A DNA stretch of 64,000 nt from Streptomyces nigrescens (lineage in GTDB: Bacteria > Actinomycetota > Actinomycetes > Streptomycetales > Streptomycetaceae), in assembly GCA_024349765.1 (NCBI GenBank), contig AP026073.1:4278001-4342000 (forward strand). The letters are read 5' to 3'. A model generated the notes under the pieces. It ran no database searches, was not told the DNA's origin, and saw nothing but the letters and a program-made list of their open reading frames with translations. Position numbers and translations under genes: made by a program. Numbering within the stretch: the first letter of the stretch is position 1; the number at the start of each line of letters is the position of its first letter. Of the stretch, positions 1-8,333 are shown one piece after another.

Positions 1-1211
1 ACTTCGAGCGGGAGCTGCGGGCGCAGGGCACGCGCGACGGCAAGACGTACAAGGTCGACTGGCAGGACTACGCGACCGGCGCGCCGATCACCGCGAGGGG
101 GTCCCCCCTGGCCCTTAAGGCCTTGGGGGAGGTCGCCGGGAAGGTCGACATCGGCTCGATGGGCGACTTCCCGCTGCTCATCAACGCCGCCCGCGGCAAG
201 CAGCTGCACGCCCCGACCCGGCTGGTGTCGGTCACCGGCTACAACCTGCGCGGGGCGCTCAACACCATCGTCACCAAGCCCGGTTCGGCGCTGCGCTCGC
301 TGTCGGACCTGCGCGGCAAGAACGTCTCCAGCAGCGTCGGCTCGGCCTCCGACGGGACCCTGGTACGGGCCCTGCAGCGGGCCGGCATCGACCCGGAGCA
401 GGGCGTCCACAAGCTCAACCAGCAGCCGGCGGTGGGCGCCTCGGCGCTGCAGTCGGGCAGCGCGGACGCGCTCTCGCAGTTCGTCGCCTGGCCGGGGCTG
501 CTCGCCTTCCAGGGCAAGGCGCAGGCGTTCTACGACGGGGGCGCGCTCGGTCTGCCCACCTTCCACGGCGTGACCGTGCGGGACGCCTTCGCCGGTCAAC
601 GCCCGGGTGTGGTCAAGGCGTTCCTCGCCGCCCAGCGGGACGCGACCCGGTACGTGCAGCGCCACCCGGTCGACGCCGCCGAGCGGGTCGCCAGGGCCAC
701 CGGGCTGCCGGCCGAGGTGGTCTACCTCTGCAACGGCGCCGGAGGCATCGCGACCTTCGACCCGACCCTCAAGCCGCAGCTGATCGCCGCGCTGAAGAAG
801 GACGTCCCGGTGCTGCGGGCGGCCCGGCTGACCGGGCCGGTCGATGTCGACTCCTTCGTCAACGACCGCTACATCAAGGCGAGTTACGGCAGCGGATACG
901 CCAAGGCCGTGCGCTCCACCGCACCCCCCTCCGCCGACGAGGTGTGGCTGCGCGGCGAGGACCGCACCCACTCCTTCGCGGATCCGGCGGCGCTGCTGCG
1001 GTTCGTCGCCGCGCACCGCGGCTCGGTGCGGGCCGCGTACGTGGCCGATGCGACGACCGGCAGCCGCTGGTTCGCCGACAAGGCGGTCTGGGTCCGGGAC
1101 GGCGGGCGGCTGCTGCCGTTCGTCACCCGGGCCACCGCGGACGCCTGGACCCGCAAGCACGCCGGCGCGCGCACCGTCGACTACGCCGCCGCCCTGGAGC
1201 AGGCCCGGTGA
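1..1211 (+). CDS. ABC transporter substrate-binding protein (NMT1/SsuA-like), 5' end outside window
   Basis: Extracellular solute-binding component of an ABC importer of the nitrate/sulfonate/taurine (NMT1-THI5, SsuA) type. The frame is open from base 3 at the left edge, so the start and signal peptide are missing; 402 residues are visible. The run KVDIGSMGDFPLLINA followed by a segment resembling SDLRGKNVSSSVGSASDGT is typical of the family. The last ~90 residues (from about base 940) are not part of a normal binding protein. They read like a NosL-type metal-chaperone fold (AYVADATTGSRWFADKAVWV, then a PFVTRATADAW-like segment), which is a weak resemblance. A palindromic GC-rich insertion lies in frame at 97-131. 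The stop overlaps the GTG of the permease remnant (GTGA). The substrate cannot be told. Confidence 0.85.
   Translation, partial: FERELRAQGTRDGKTYKVDWQDYATGAPITARGSPLALKALGEVAGKVDIGSMGDFPLLINAARGKQLHAPTRLVSVTGYNLRGALNTIVTKPGSALRSLSDLRGKNVSSSVGSASDGTLVRALQRAGIDPEQGVHKLNQQPAVGASALQSGSADALSQFVAWPGLLAFQGKAQAFYDGGALGLPTFHGVTVRDAFAGQRPGVVKAFLAAQRDATRYVQRHPVDAAERVARATGLPAEVVYLCNGAGGIATFDPTLKPQLIAALKKDVPVLRAARLTGPVDVDSFVNDRYIKASYGSGYAKAVRSTAPPSADEVWLRGEDRTHSFADPAALLRFVAAHRGSVRAAYVADATTGSRWFADKAVWVRDGGRLLPFVTRATADAWTRKHAGARTVDYAAALEQAR
97..131. repeat. Palindromic mini-insertion inside the binding-protein gene
   Basis: A TCCCCC-rich left arm (102-113) pairs imperfectly with a TTGGGGGA right arm (119-130) around GGCC-CTTAA-GGCC. 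It adds about a dozen residues (RGSPLALKALGE) between APITA and VAGKVDIG. Family members recalled from memory run almost directly from the APITA-like segment into GKVDIG. Short GTCCCCCC...TTGGGGGA palindromes of this kind are scattered through Streptomyces genomes. That this is an inserted copy is inference. Confidence 0.5.
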
Positions 1212-1623
1212 GCGCGCCGTGGACCCGGCGCGCCCGGCGTGCCACGGCGGTCCTGGCGGCGCTCGCCGGCTGGTCGGCATCGGCGTCTCGTGGATCTGTG
1301 TGATCTCCGCGGAGATGATCTCCGGGGAGTACGGCGTGGGCTACCGCACCTGGCAGGACTACACGATCGTCGACTACCCCGGTGTCTTCGTCGGGATGGC
1401 CACCATCGGGCTGCTGGGACGGCTGACCGCCACGGCGGTGGAACTGGCCGGGCGGCGCCTGGTGCGCTGGCTTCCCCACCGGGAGGGAAGTCAGGCGCCG
1501 ACGCGCCGGCTGCCCCGTACGGAGGGAGGCCAGGCGCCCGAGCGCGCGCTGCCGGCCGAGGCCTCTTACGTGGGACGGGCTCCGGCGCACACCGGCCTGA
1601 CGACGACCGGGGAGCGGGCATGA
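1208..1623 (+). pseudogene. Remnant of ABC transporter permease (SsuC/TauC-like), internal deletion plus frame change
   Basis: The inner-membrane permease expected between the binding protein and ATPase is present only as two ends. The GTG at 1208 opens a typical permease N-terminus (MSAPWTRRARRATAVLAALAG) in one frame, which stops at 1303. From about 1261 a different frame reads ARRLVGIGVSWICV, then AEMISGEYGVGYRTW, then IVDYPGVFVGMATIGLLGRL, which is the conserved C-terminal end of this permease family, and continues to the stop at 1621-1623. Both junctions with neighbours survive (GTGA at 1208, ATGA at 1620). About half of the usual length, including most membrane helices and the central EAA loop, is missing. 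The tail holds a short imperfect tandem duplication (EGSQAPTRRLP / EGGQAPERALP). The product is very unlikely to work. An assembly error is the alternative. Confidence 0.8.
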
Positions 1624-2399
1624 CCGACACCGAACTCACCGCCACCGCACCCGCCGGGGCGCCCGCGCGGGGCCTGCGGCTGACCCTCGCCGGCGCCGTG
1701 CCCGGCCGGCCCGGTGCGCCCGTTCTGCACAGCCTGGACCTGGACGTCGCCCCGGGCGAGATCCTCACCGTCGTCGGCCCGTCCGGCTGCGGCAAGTCCA
1801 CGCTGCTGCGCACCCTCGCAGGTCTGCTGCCCCCGCTGGGCGGCCGGCTGAGCCAGGACGGCGAGCCGCTCACCGGGCCCGCCGCCGACCGCGCCCTGGT
1901 GTTCCAGGAGGACGCCCTGCTGCCCTGGCGCACCCTGCGGGGCAATATCGAACTCCCGCTGGCCATAGGGGGGTTGGCGCGTGCCGAGCGCCGGGCGCGG
2001 GCCGCCGGCCGGCTGGCCCGGGTCGGGCTCGGCGAGCAGGCCGCCCGGCTGCCGCACCAGGTCTCCGGCGGCCAGCGGCAGCGCGCCCAGCTCGCCCGCG
2101 CGCTGGCCGGCCGGCCCCGCGCGGTCCTGATGGACGAACCGTTCGGCGCGCTGGACGCCCGGACCCGGTCCGGGATGCAGGAACTCCTCGTCGAGGTGCT
2201 GCGGGGCACCGGCGCCACCGTCGTCTTCGTCACGCACGACGTCGACGAGGCCCTCTTCCTCGGCGACCGGGTGGCACTGCTCGGCACCGGCCGGACCCCC
2301 CGCGTCGTCCGCGTACCCCGCCCCCGCGACCGCGCGGCGCACGCCGATCCGGCCACGGCCGATCTGCGCCGTACCGCCCTCGCCTCTCTGAGCAGCTGA
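1620..2399 (+). CDS. ABC transporter ATP-binding protein (SsuB/TauB-like)
   Basis: 259-aa ATPase that would energise the importer at the cytoplasmic membrane. All nucleotide-binding motifs are visible: Walker A GPSGCGKST (about residue 57), Q-loop FQEDALLPW, signature VSGGQRQRAQLARAL, Walker B AVLMDEPFGALD and the H-loop VTHDVDEAL. The FQ(E/D)..LLPW stretch is typical of the nitrate/sulfonate/taurine subfamily. ATG at 1620 was chosen because it overlaps the permease remnant's stop (ATGA) and gives the family's usual length; the open frame extends further upstream only as a shadow. The ATPase is intact even though the permease is not, so either the loss is recent or the ATPase serves another permease. 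Confidence 0.9.
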   Translation: MTDTELTATAPAGAPARGLRLTLAGAVPGRPGAPVLHSLDLDVAPGEILTVVGPSGCGKSTLLRTLAGLLPPLGGRLSQDGEPLTGPAADRALVFQEDALLPWRTLRGNIELPLAIGGLARAERRARAAGRLARVGLGEQAARLPHQVSGGQRQRAQLARALAGRPRAVLMDEPFGALDARTRSGMQELLVEVLRGTGATVVFVTHDVDEALFLGDRVALLGTGRTPRVVRVPRPRDRAAHADPATADLRRTALASLSS

Positions 2400-2412
2400 A
2401 AGGCAGATCCGC

Positions 2413-5136
2413 ATGGACATCCCCGCACTCGACGACGCCGAGGAACTGGTCTGTGACGTCCTGGTCATCGGCGGCGGCACCGCCGGCACGATGGCCGCGC
2501 TCACCGCCGCCGGGCGCGGCGCGTCCGTCCTGCTGCTGGAGAAGGCGCACGTCCGCCACTCCGGGGCGCTGGCCATGGGCATGGACGGCGTCAACAACGC
2601 GGTCATCCCCGGCCGCGCCGAGCCCGACGACTACGTCGCCGAGATCACCCGCGCCAACGACGGCGTCGTCGACCAGTCCACCGTCCGGCAGACCGCCACC
2701 CGCGGCTTCGCCATGGTGCAGCGGCTGGAGCGGTACGGCGTGAAGTTCGAGAAGGACGAGCACGGCGCGTACGCGGTCCGCCAGGTGCACCGGTCCGGCT
2801 CGTACGTGCTGCCGATGCCCGAGGGCAAGGACGTCAAGAAGGTCCTCTACCGGCAGCTGCGGCGGCGCGAGATGCGGGAGAAGATCCGGATCGAGAACCG
2901 GGTGATGCCGGTGCGGGTGCTGACCGGCGACGACGGCCGGGCGGTCGGGGCCGCGGGCTTCCACACCCGTACGGGCCGGTTCACCACGGTCCGGGCGGGC
3001 GCGGTGATCCTGGCCACCGGCGCCTGCGGCCGGCTGGGGCTGCCCGCCTCGGGCTATCTCTACGGCACGTACGAGAACCCCACCAACGCCGGTGACGGGC
3101 ATGCGATGGCGTACCACGCGGGCGCCGAGCTGACCGGTATCGAGTGCTTCCAGATCAACCCGCTGATCAAGGACTACAACGGCCCGGCCTGCGCCTACGT
3201 CGCCAACCCCTTCGGCGGGTACCAGGTCAACCGGCACGGCGAGCGGTTCGTGACGTCCGACTACTGGTCGGGGCAGATGATGGCCGAGTTCGCGGCCGAG
3301 GTCGCCTCCGACCGCGGCCCGGTGTACCTGAAGCTCAGTCATCTGCCCGAGGAGTCGGTCGCCGCCCTGGAGACGATCCTGCACACCACGGAGCGCCCCA
3401 CCCGCGGCACCTTCCACGCCGGTCGGGGGCACGACTACCGCACCCACGACGTGGAGATGCACATCTCCGAGATCGGGCTGTGCGGCGGCCATTCGGCGTC
3501 CGGGGTACGGGTCGACGACCACGGCCGCACCACCGTGCCGCGGCTGTACGCGGCCGGCGACCTGGCCTGCGTCCCGCACAACTACATGATCGGCGCGTTC
3601 GTCTTCGGCGATCTGGCGGGCGAGGACGCGGCCCGATACCGCGCCTACGAGGGCGAGTTGCCCGAGGATCAGCTGCGTGCCGCGCACGAGCTGATCTACC
3701 GTCCGCTGCGCCACCCCGACGGCCCGCCGCAGCAGCAGGTCGAGTACAAGCTGCGCCGCTTCGTCAACGACTACGTCGCGCCGCCCAAGAGCGGCGCCCG
3801 GCTGTCGCTGGCCGTCGAGCACTTCGAGCGGATGCGCGGCGAGATCGACCGGATGGGCGCCCGTACGCCGCACGAGCTGATGCGCTGCGCCGAGGTGCAC
3901 TTCATCCGCGACTGCGCCGAGATGGCCGCCCGGTCGTCGCTGGCCCGTACCGAATCGCGCTGGGGGCTGTACCACCATCGCACCGACCATCCGGCCACCG
4001 ACGACGCCCGCTGGCTGCACCATCTCGATCTGCGCCGGTCGACGGCGGGCCGGATGGAGTTCACCGCCCGCCCGGTGGAGCCGTACGTGGTCCCGGTGCC
4101 GGAGTACGCGCCGGCCGGCGGCCCGTCCCGGTTCCTCGGGGAGGTCGAGCCGGAGCAGGTCGCCACCGCGGGCCCGCGCGACACCCCGCCGGTGGGGTCC
4201 CGGACGGCCGGCGACGGCGCACCGGGCGGCGGGCCGGCGCACCCGGTGGCCGCGGCCGGCCCCTCGCCGCGGCTGCTCGGGCTGCTCGCCCTCGCCGAGG
4301 AGCAACCCGATCTGGCGGCGCTGCGGCCCTACCTGACCGATCCCGACCCGGCCGTCCGGCGGGCCGCGGTCGACGCGCTCACCGAGGGCGTGCCGGCCGG
4401 CACCGGCCCGGCGCTCGCGGCCGCCCTCGCCGATCCCGACCCGGGCGTACGGGCCGCGGCCGGAGCCTCGCTGCGGGAGCTGGTCGAGGTGCTGGAGCCG
4501 GAACCGGAGCTGGGCGCGCCGCTGGCCGCCGCGGTGCACGACGGCCCCGACGCCGCGGTCCGGGCGGCCGCGGTGGAGGTGCTGCGAGCGCTGCGCCTGG
4601 GTGATGCGGCGCTGTTCGCCGGTGCGCTGGACGATCCCGCCGTGGACGTCCGGATCCAGGCCGTGCGCGCCCTGGTGTCCCTGGACGCCGTCCCGGACCT
4701 GCGGCGGGCCGCCGGGGACGGGTCGCGTGAGGTACGGGTGGCGGCCGCGCACGGGCTGGGCACGGCCGGCGGCCCGGACGACCTGGCGGCGCTGCTGGCC
4801 GACCCGGACCCGCTGGTACGGGCCGCGGCGCTGGGGGCGCTGGCCACCACGGGCTGCCCGGCGCCGTACGACGCGGCCGCGGTCGGCGCGCTGGGTGACC
4901 CGGCGTGGCAGGTCCGGGCCGGCGCCGCCCGGGCGCTGGCCGCCGCCGGGCCCGGCGTCGCGGTGCCCGCGCTGGGCTCCGCCCTGGCCGACCCGGAGGC
5001 GGACGTGCGCCGGGCCGCGGTACTGGCACTGCGCGCCCACGCCGGGCGGCCGGACGCCCGGAGCGCGCTGGCCACGGCCGCCGACGACCCGGACGCCGAT
5101 GTCCGGGCCTACGCCCGGCCGGCAGCGAAGGGGTGA
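2413..5136 (+). CDS. FAD-dependent oxidoreductase (AprA / fumarate-reductase flavoprotein family) fused to HEAT repeats
   Basis: 907-aa cytoplasmic protein. Residues 1-~600 form a fumarate-reductase/APS-reductase-alpha type flavoprotein. The FAD fold is DVLVIGGGTAGTMAALTAAGRG near the N-terminus, followed by EKAHVRHSGALAMGMDGVNN, which resembles the RSGAVAQGLSAIN motif of AprA more than the fumarate reductase motif. LYAAGDLACVPHNYM is the C-terminal FAD-binding segment. After a linker, residues ~640-905 are about nine alpha-helical HEAT/PBS-lyase-like repeats of the form LADPDPxVRxAAxxAL. No iron-sulfur partner (AprB-like ferredoxin) follows, although one is usual for AprA-like proteins. It sits 13 bp behind the ATPase gene, so it is probably in the same operon and may oxidise or reduce the imported compound, perhaps an organosulfur compound. 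The substrate is unknown. Confidence 0.8.
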   Translation: MDIPALDDAEELVCDVLVIGGGTAGTMAALTAAGRGASVLLLEKAHVRHSGALAMGMDGVNNAVIPGRAEPDDYVAEITRANDGVVDQSTVRQTATRGFAMVQRLERYGVKFEKDEHGAYAVRQVHRSGSYVLPMPEGKDVKKVLYRQLRRREMREKIRIENRVMPVRVLTGDDGRAVGAAGFHTRTGRFTTVRAGAVILATGACGRLGLPASGYLYGTYENPTNAGDGHAMAYHAGAELTGIECFQINPLIKDYNGPACAYVANPFGGYQVNRHGERFVTSDYWSGQMMAEFAAEVASDRGPVYLKLSHLPEESVAALETILHTTERPTRGTFHAGRGHDYRTHDVEMHISEIGLCGGHSASGVRVDDHGRTTVPRLYAAGDLACVPHNYMIGAFVFGDLAGEDAARYRAYEGELPEDQLRAAHELIYRPLRHPDGPPQQQVEYKLRRFVNDYVAPPKSGARLSLAVEHFERMRGEIDRMGARTPHELMRCAEVHFIRDCAEMAARSSLARTESRWGLYHHRTDHPATDDARWLHHLDLRRSTAGRMEFTARPVEPYVVPVPEYAPAGGPSRFLGEVEPEQVATAGPRDTPPVGSRTAGDGAPGGGPAHPVAAAGPSPRLLGLLALAEEQPDLAALRPYLTDPDPAVRRAAVDALTEGVPAGTGPALAAALADPDPGVRAAAGASLRELVEVLEPEPELGAPLAAAVHDGPDAAVRAAAVEVLRALRLGDAALFAGALDDPAVDVRIQAVRALVSLDAVPDLRRAAGDGSREVRVAAAHGLGTAGGPDDLAALLADPDPLVRAAALGALATTGCPAPYDAAAVGALGDPAWQVRAGAARALAAAGPGVAVPALGSALADPEADVRRAAVLALRAHAGRPDARSALATAADDPDADVRAYARPAAKG

Positions 5137-5233
5137 CACACGTTCGGGCCGTCCGGGTGGCCGCGGGCACGGCCGGGTTGAAGGCTCGGGGGAGACGTCC
5201 CCGAGGCGCAGCCGGACCGTGCAAGGAGTTCCG

Positions 5234-5947
5234 ATGGCCCCCGTCTACCGCTACGACGACCTGAGCGCACTCTTCATCAACTGCACGCTCAAGCGCACGC
5301 CGGAGATCAGCAACACCGAGGGCCTGCTCGAGCGGAGCCGGGCCGTCATGGAGGGCAACGGGGTCGCGACGGAGGTGATCCGGGCCGTCGACGAGGACAT
5401 CGCGACGGGGGTGTGGCCGGACATGACGGAGCACGGCTGGGCGTCCGACGCCTGGCCGGAGCTGTACCGCAAGGTGCTGGCCGCGGACATCCTGGTGCTG
5501 TGCGGGCCGATCTGGCTCGGCGACAACAGCTCGGTGATGAAGCAGGTCATCGAGCGGCTCTACGCCTGTTCCAGCGTGCTCAACGAGCGTGGCCAGTACG
5601 CCTATTACGGCCGGGCGGGCGGCTGTCCGATCACCGGAAACGAGGACGGCGTCAAGCACTGCGCCATGAACGTCCTCTACAGCCTGCAGCACCTGGGCTA
5701 CACCGTCCCGCCGCAGGCCGACGCCGGCTGGATCGGTGAGGCCGGGCCCGGGCCGTCGTACCTCGCCCCGGGGTCGGGCGGCCCGGAGAACGACTTCACC
5801 AACCGCAACACCGCGTTCATGAGCTGGAACCTGATGCATGTCGCGGCGATGCTCAAGCGGGCCGGCGGCATCCCGGCGCACGGCAACCAGCGCACCGAGT
5901 GGGACGCCGGTTGCCGCGCGGACCAGGCCAATCCGGAGCACCGCTGA
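5234..5947 (+). CDS. Flavodoxin-fold NADPH-dependent FMN reductase-like protein
   Basis: 237-aa cytoplasmic protein with the flavodoxin/FMN-reductase fold: SALFINCTLKRTPEISNTE is the phosphate-binding loop region, VLCGPIWLGDNSSVMKQVIER the second FMN loop, and AGGCPITGNEDGVKHC the third. Family members bind FMN and move electrons from NAD(P)H. ATG at 5234 has a good AAGGAG site 8 bp upstream. It follows the flavoprotein by about 100 bp on the same strand and may supply reduced flavin or electrons to it; that link is inferred from position only. Confidence 0.8.
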   Translation: MAPVYRYDDLSALFINCTLKRTPEISNTEGLLERSRAVMEGNGVATEVIRAVDEDIATGVWPDMTEHGWASDAWPELYRKVLAADILVLCGPIWLGDNSSVMKQVIERLYACSSVLNERGQYAYYGRAGGCPITGNEDGVKHCAMNVLYSLQHLGYTVPPQADAGWIGEAGPGPSYLAPGSGGPENDFTNRNTAFMSWNLMHVAAMLKRAGGIPAHGNQRTEWDAGCRADQANPEHR

Positions 5948-5967
5948 GCGCCCGGGCCGGGTCGGCG

Positions 5968-7086
5968 GTGGCCGATCCGCACGCGTCCGCGCCCGCCCTC
6001 CGCCCGCCGGCCGTGCGCTGGCCCCGCTACGCACGGTTGGCCCCGGCCGTCCTGCTGGCCGGCGGTCTCCTCTGGGACGCGCTGTCGCCGCAGGACTACT
6101 GGGGCGATCCGATGCTGACGGCGGCCAGTGTGACGGCGGGTGCGCTGCTCTCGCTGCGGCACACCGTCGCGGTCGGGCTGGTCCTGGTGCTCGGGGTGTT
6201 CGCGCTGACGGTGAAGGACGGCACCGCCGGTACCAGCGTGGGTCATCTGGAGCTGGCCAACACCCTGTTCGCCGCGCTGATGGGCGTCGGGGTGAACCGG
6301 GTGATCGCCCGGCACGGCCGCCACCTGGATGTGGTGCGGATGGTGGCGGAGGCCGCGCAGCTCGCCGTGCTGCCGGCCCCGCCGGAGCGGATCGGGACGC
6401 TGGCCGTCGCGGCCCGCTACCAGGCCGCCCAGAGCGAGGCCCGGATCGGCGGTGACGCCTATGCCGTGCAGCGGACGCCGTACGGGGTGCGGCTGCTGAT
6501 CGCCGACGTACGGGGCAAGGGGCTCGGCGCGGTGAGCGCGGTGTCGGTGCTGCTGGGGGCGTTCCGGGAGGCGGCGGAGCAGGAGCCGGAGCTGACCGGG
6601 CTGGCCGAGCGGCTGGAGCGGGCGGTGCTCCGGGCGGGCGAGCAACTCCCGGAGGAGAGCCGCCTGGAGGGCTTCATCACCGCCCTGCTGGGTGAAGTCC
6701 ACCCGGAGAGCGGCGAGTTGAGACTGCTGAACTGCGGCCATCCGGCGCCGTACCTGTGCCGGGACGGTGCGGTGCGGCCGCTCGCGACCGGTGAACCGGG
6801 GCTGCCGCTGGGCATGGGCGGGCTGGGGGCGGCCCGGCCGGAGCCGGTCGACGTGCCGTTCCCGGTGGACAGCACCGTGCTGCTGATCACCGACGGGGTG
6901 ACCGAGGCCCGGGACCGCGGCGGGCGCTTCTACGACCCGGCGGCGCAGCTCGCGGGCCGCGGGCCGTTCGGCGGTCCGCAGGAGCTGATCGACGTCCTGG
7001 TGCGGGAGGTCGAGGACTGGACCGGCGGGCCGCGCGACGACGACATGGCGGTGCTCGCGGTCACCCGGCGGGCGGCGGACGGCTGA
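5968..7086 (+). CDS. Membrane-anchored PP2C/SpoIIE-type serine phosphatase
   Basis: 372-aa protein if started at GTG 5968; an in-frame ATG at 5899 would overlap the preceding gene by 49 bp and is less likely. The N-terminal ~110 residues hold three or four hydrophobic segments (around APAVLLAGGLLW, MLTAASVTAGALLSL, VAVGLVLVLGVFAL, LANTLFAALMGVG). A SpoIIE domain follows (~residues 145-365) with SEARIGGDAY, LLIADVRGKGLGA, NCGHPAPYL, LLITDGVTEARD and DDDMAVLAV, so the metal-binding aspartates are present. Such proteins dephosphorylate anti-anti-sigma factors in partner-switching. No anti-sigma partner lies nearby. It follows the FMN reductase by 20 bp. Confidence 0.85.
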   Translation: MADPHASAPALRPPAVRWPRYARLAPAVLLAGGLLWDALSPQDYWGDPMLTAASVTAGALLSLRHTVAVGLVLVLGVFALTVKDGTAGTSVGHLELANTLFAALMGVGVNRVIARHGRHLDVVRMVAEAAQLAVLPAPPERIGTLAVAARYQAAQSEARIGGDAYAVQRTPYGVRLLIADVRGKGLGAVSAVSVLLGAFREAAEQEPELTGLAERLERAVLRAGEQLPEESRLEGFITALLGEVHPESGELRLLNCGHPAPYLCRDGAVRPLATGEPGLPLGMGGLGAARPEPVDVPFPVDSTVLLITDGVTEARDRGGRFYDPAAQLAGRGPFGGPQELIDVLVREVEDWTGGPRDDDMAVLAVTRRAADG

Positions 7087-7227
7087 CCGCGCATTCCCCG
7101 GATCGGGCGTCCGACCTGCGCCGACAGCGTGTGATACCGGGGATTCGGGGCGGGGGATGAGAAGATCGATCAGAGCATCAGCATCCGCCCCGAGCGGTCC
7201 TCCGCTCCCGCGCAGATCGGAGTTGAT

Positions 7228-7413
7228 GTGTCCGACAACAGATCAGCCCTGCTGAGCCAGCGCGCCGCCGTCATCTTCCTGCTCGGCGCCCTCACCGCCC
7301 TCGGCGCCGGTGTGCTCACCTGTGTCAACGGCGGAACCCTGGCGTCCGCCGCCCTGGTCGGCGGAGCGGCGTTCGGCGCCGGGGTCACGTTCTTCCATAC
7401 GGTCATCGATTGA
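7228..7413 (+). CDS. Small two-helix membrane protein, function unknown
   Basis: 61-aa protein from GTG 7228, preceded by GGAG at 7219-7222. An ATG two bases upstream is out of frame. Two hydrophobic stretches (AAVIFLLGALTALGAGVL and ASAALVGGAAFGAGVTFF) suggest a hairpin in the membrane. No family recognised; small proteins like this are common in Streptomyces. Confidence 0.55.
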   Translation: MSDNRSALLSQRAAVIFLLGALTALGAGVLTCVNGGTLASAALVGGAAFGAGVTFFHTVID

Positions 7414-7624
7414 GTGCCGCCCCGGGACGCCGACCGCACCGGCGCGGAGCCGTCCGCCGCGGGCCGCACCGGCCGTCCCGGGGTGAGCGGGCGGTCACCG
7501 TGCGTCCCGGGTCCGTGGCGGAATCCGTGCCCCCGCATGCGGTGCGCCGCCGGACGGCAGGTGCGAAACTGAAAGACACCGCGCCCGGCAGCCGGCCGGT
7601 GCCCTTGCCGCCGAGGGGAACACC

Positions 7625-7924
7625 ATGACCTGGGCATCTTGGACCACTGTCGGGATCCACGCGCTCCCCGGCGCGGTGCGCGCGGAGGAGATCGGCGTGA
7701 TGAACGGCGATCTGACCATCCACACGACCTGGTCGGAGAATCTGGCGCACGTAGCTGTGCAGTACACCGGGTCCTCGGACTGGTACACGATGGCCGGCAG
7801 CCCCGTGCCCTGCGACTCCGAAGCGGCCAGCCGCAGCTTCCACCAGGCCGTGGTGGAGGCGGTCCGCGGCGGGGAACGGGCCGAGGCCTCCCTCGACGAG
7901 CTGTTCCACCGGCAGGAGCACTGA
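7625..7924 (+). CDS. Conserved hypothetical protein, 99 aa
   Basis: ATG at 7625 sits behind GAGGGGAAC (7613-7621). The acidic protein has WTTVGIHALPG near the N-terminus, a core VQYTGSSDWYTMAGSP and an amphipathic C-terminal helix ending DELFHRQEH. Codon use matches the neighbours. It reads like a small soluble Streptomyces protein of unknown function; no domain recognised. A strong terminator lies 117 bp downstream. Confidence 0.6.
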   Translation: MTWASWTTVGIHALPGAVRAEEIGVMNGDLTIHTTWSENLAHVAVQYTGSSDWYTMAGSPVPCDSEAASRSFHQAVVEAVRGGERAEASLDELFHRQEH

Positions 7925-8333
7925 CAGGCACCGGCGCCGCAGCGGACACCGGGCGCCCGGATCGTCCGCGAGCGACGCCCGGAACGTCCGTGAGTGCCGG
8001 AATCCTCCACTGAAGTCCGGGGCCGCGTCCCGGGATTGCGAGTCCACGACCTGACGGGTCGTGGACTTTTTGCCGCGTCGGCGGAGCAACCAATTCCGGT
8101 CGCATCGGGTCTCCCCTGATACAGGCACCGTTGGTCACCTTGCCATCACCCAAAGGTGATCAATTGTCAAATTTTCACCACGAATCTCGCATTCCGAGCA
8201 TATGGCTTTACATGCTCATGCCAGGCAGACCAGGGTTTGCGCGGGGCCGATCGGCCCCCGCGGTGCCCAACGGCACCGCGTGTACGGGCGGTTGGCGAGG
8301 CCACCGCCCCCGCAGCGCTAAGGACCCACATCT
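7925..8333. other. Intergenic region before the M4 peptidase
   Basis: Holds the terminator at 8041-8071 and then an AT-richer stretch (about 8150-8215) expected to carry the peptidase promoter. No -10/-35 pair stands out clearly. No gene seen. Confidence 0.5.
8041..8071 (+). terminator. Rho-independent terminator
   Basis: Perfect 11-bp stem (8041-8051 with 8057-8067), 5-nt loop TGACG, then a run of T (8067-8071). It ends transcription of the 99-aa gene and insulates the peptidase gene. Confidence 0.9.

Noticed and set aside
2230-5139. A 969-codon minus-strand open frame opposite the flavoprotein
   Set aside because: Shadow of a very GC-rich gene: low-complexity Arg/Gly/Val composition, no domain, and the plus-strand frame has clear motifs.
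7410-7628. A 72-codon frame starting at the end of the small membrane protein gene
   Set aside because: No ribosome site, Arg/Pro-rich translation, and it overlaps the start region of the better-supported 99-aa gene.
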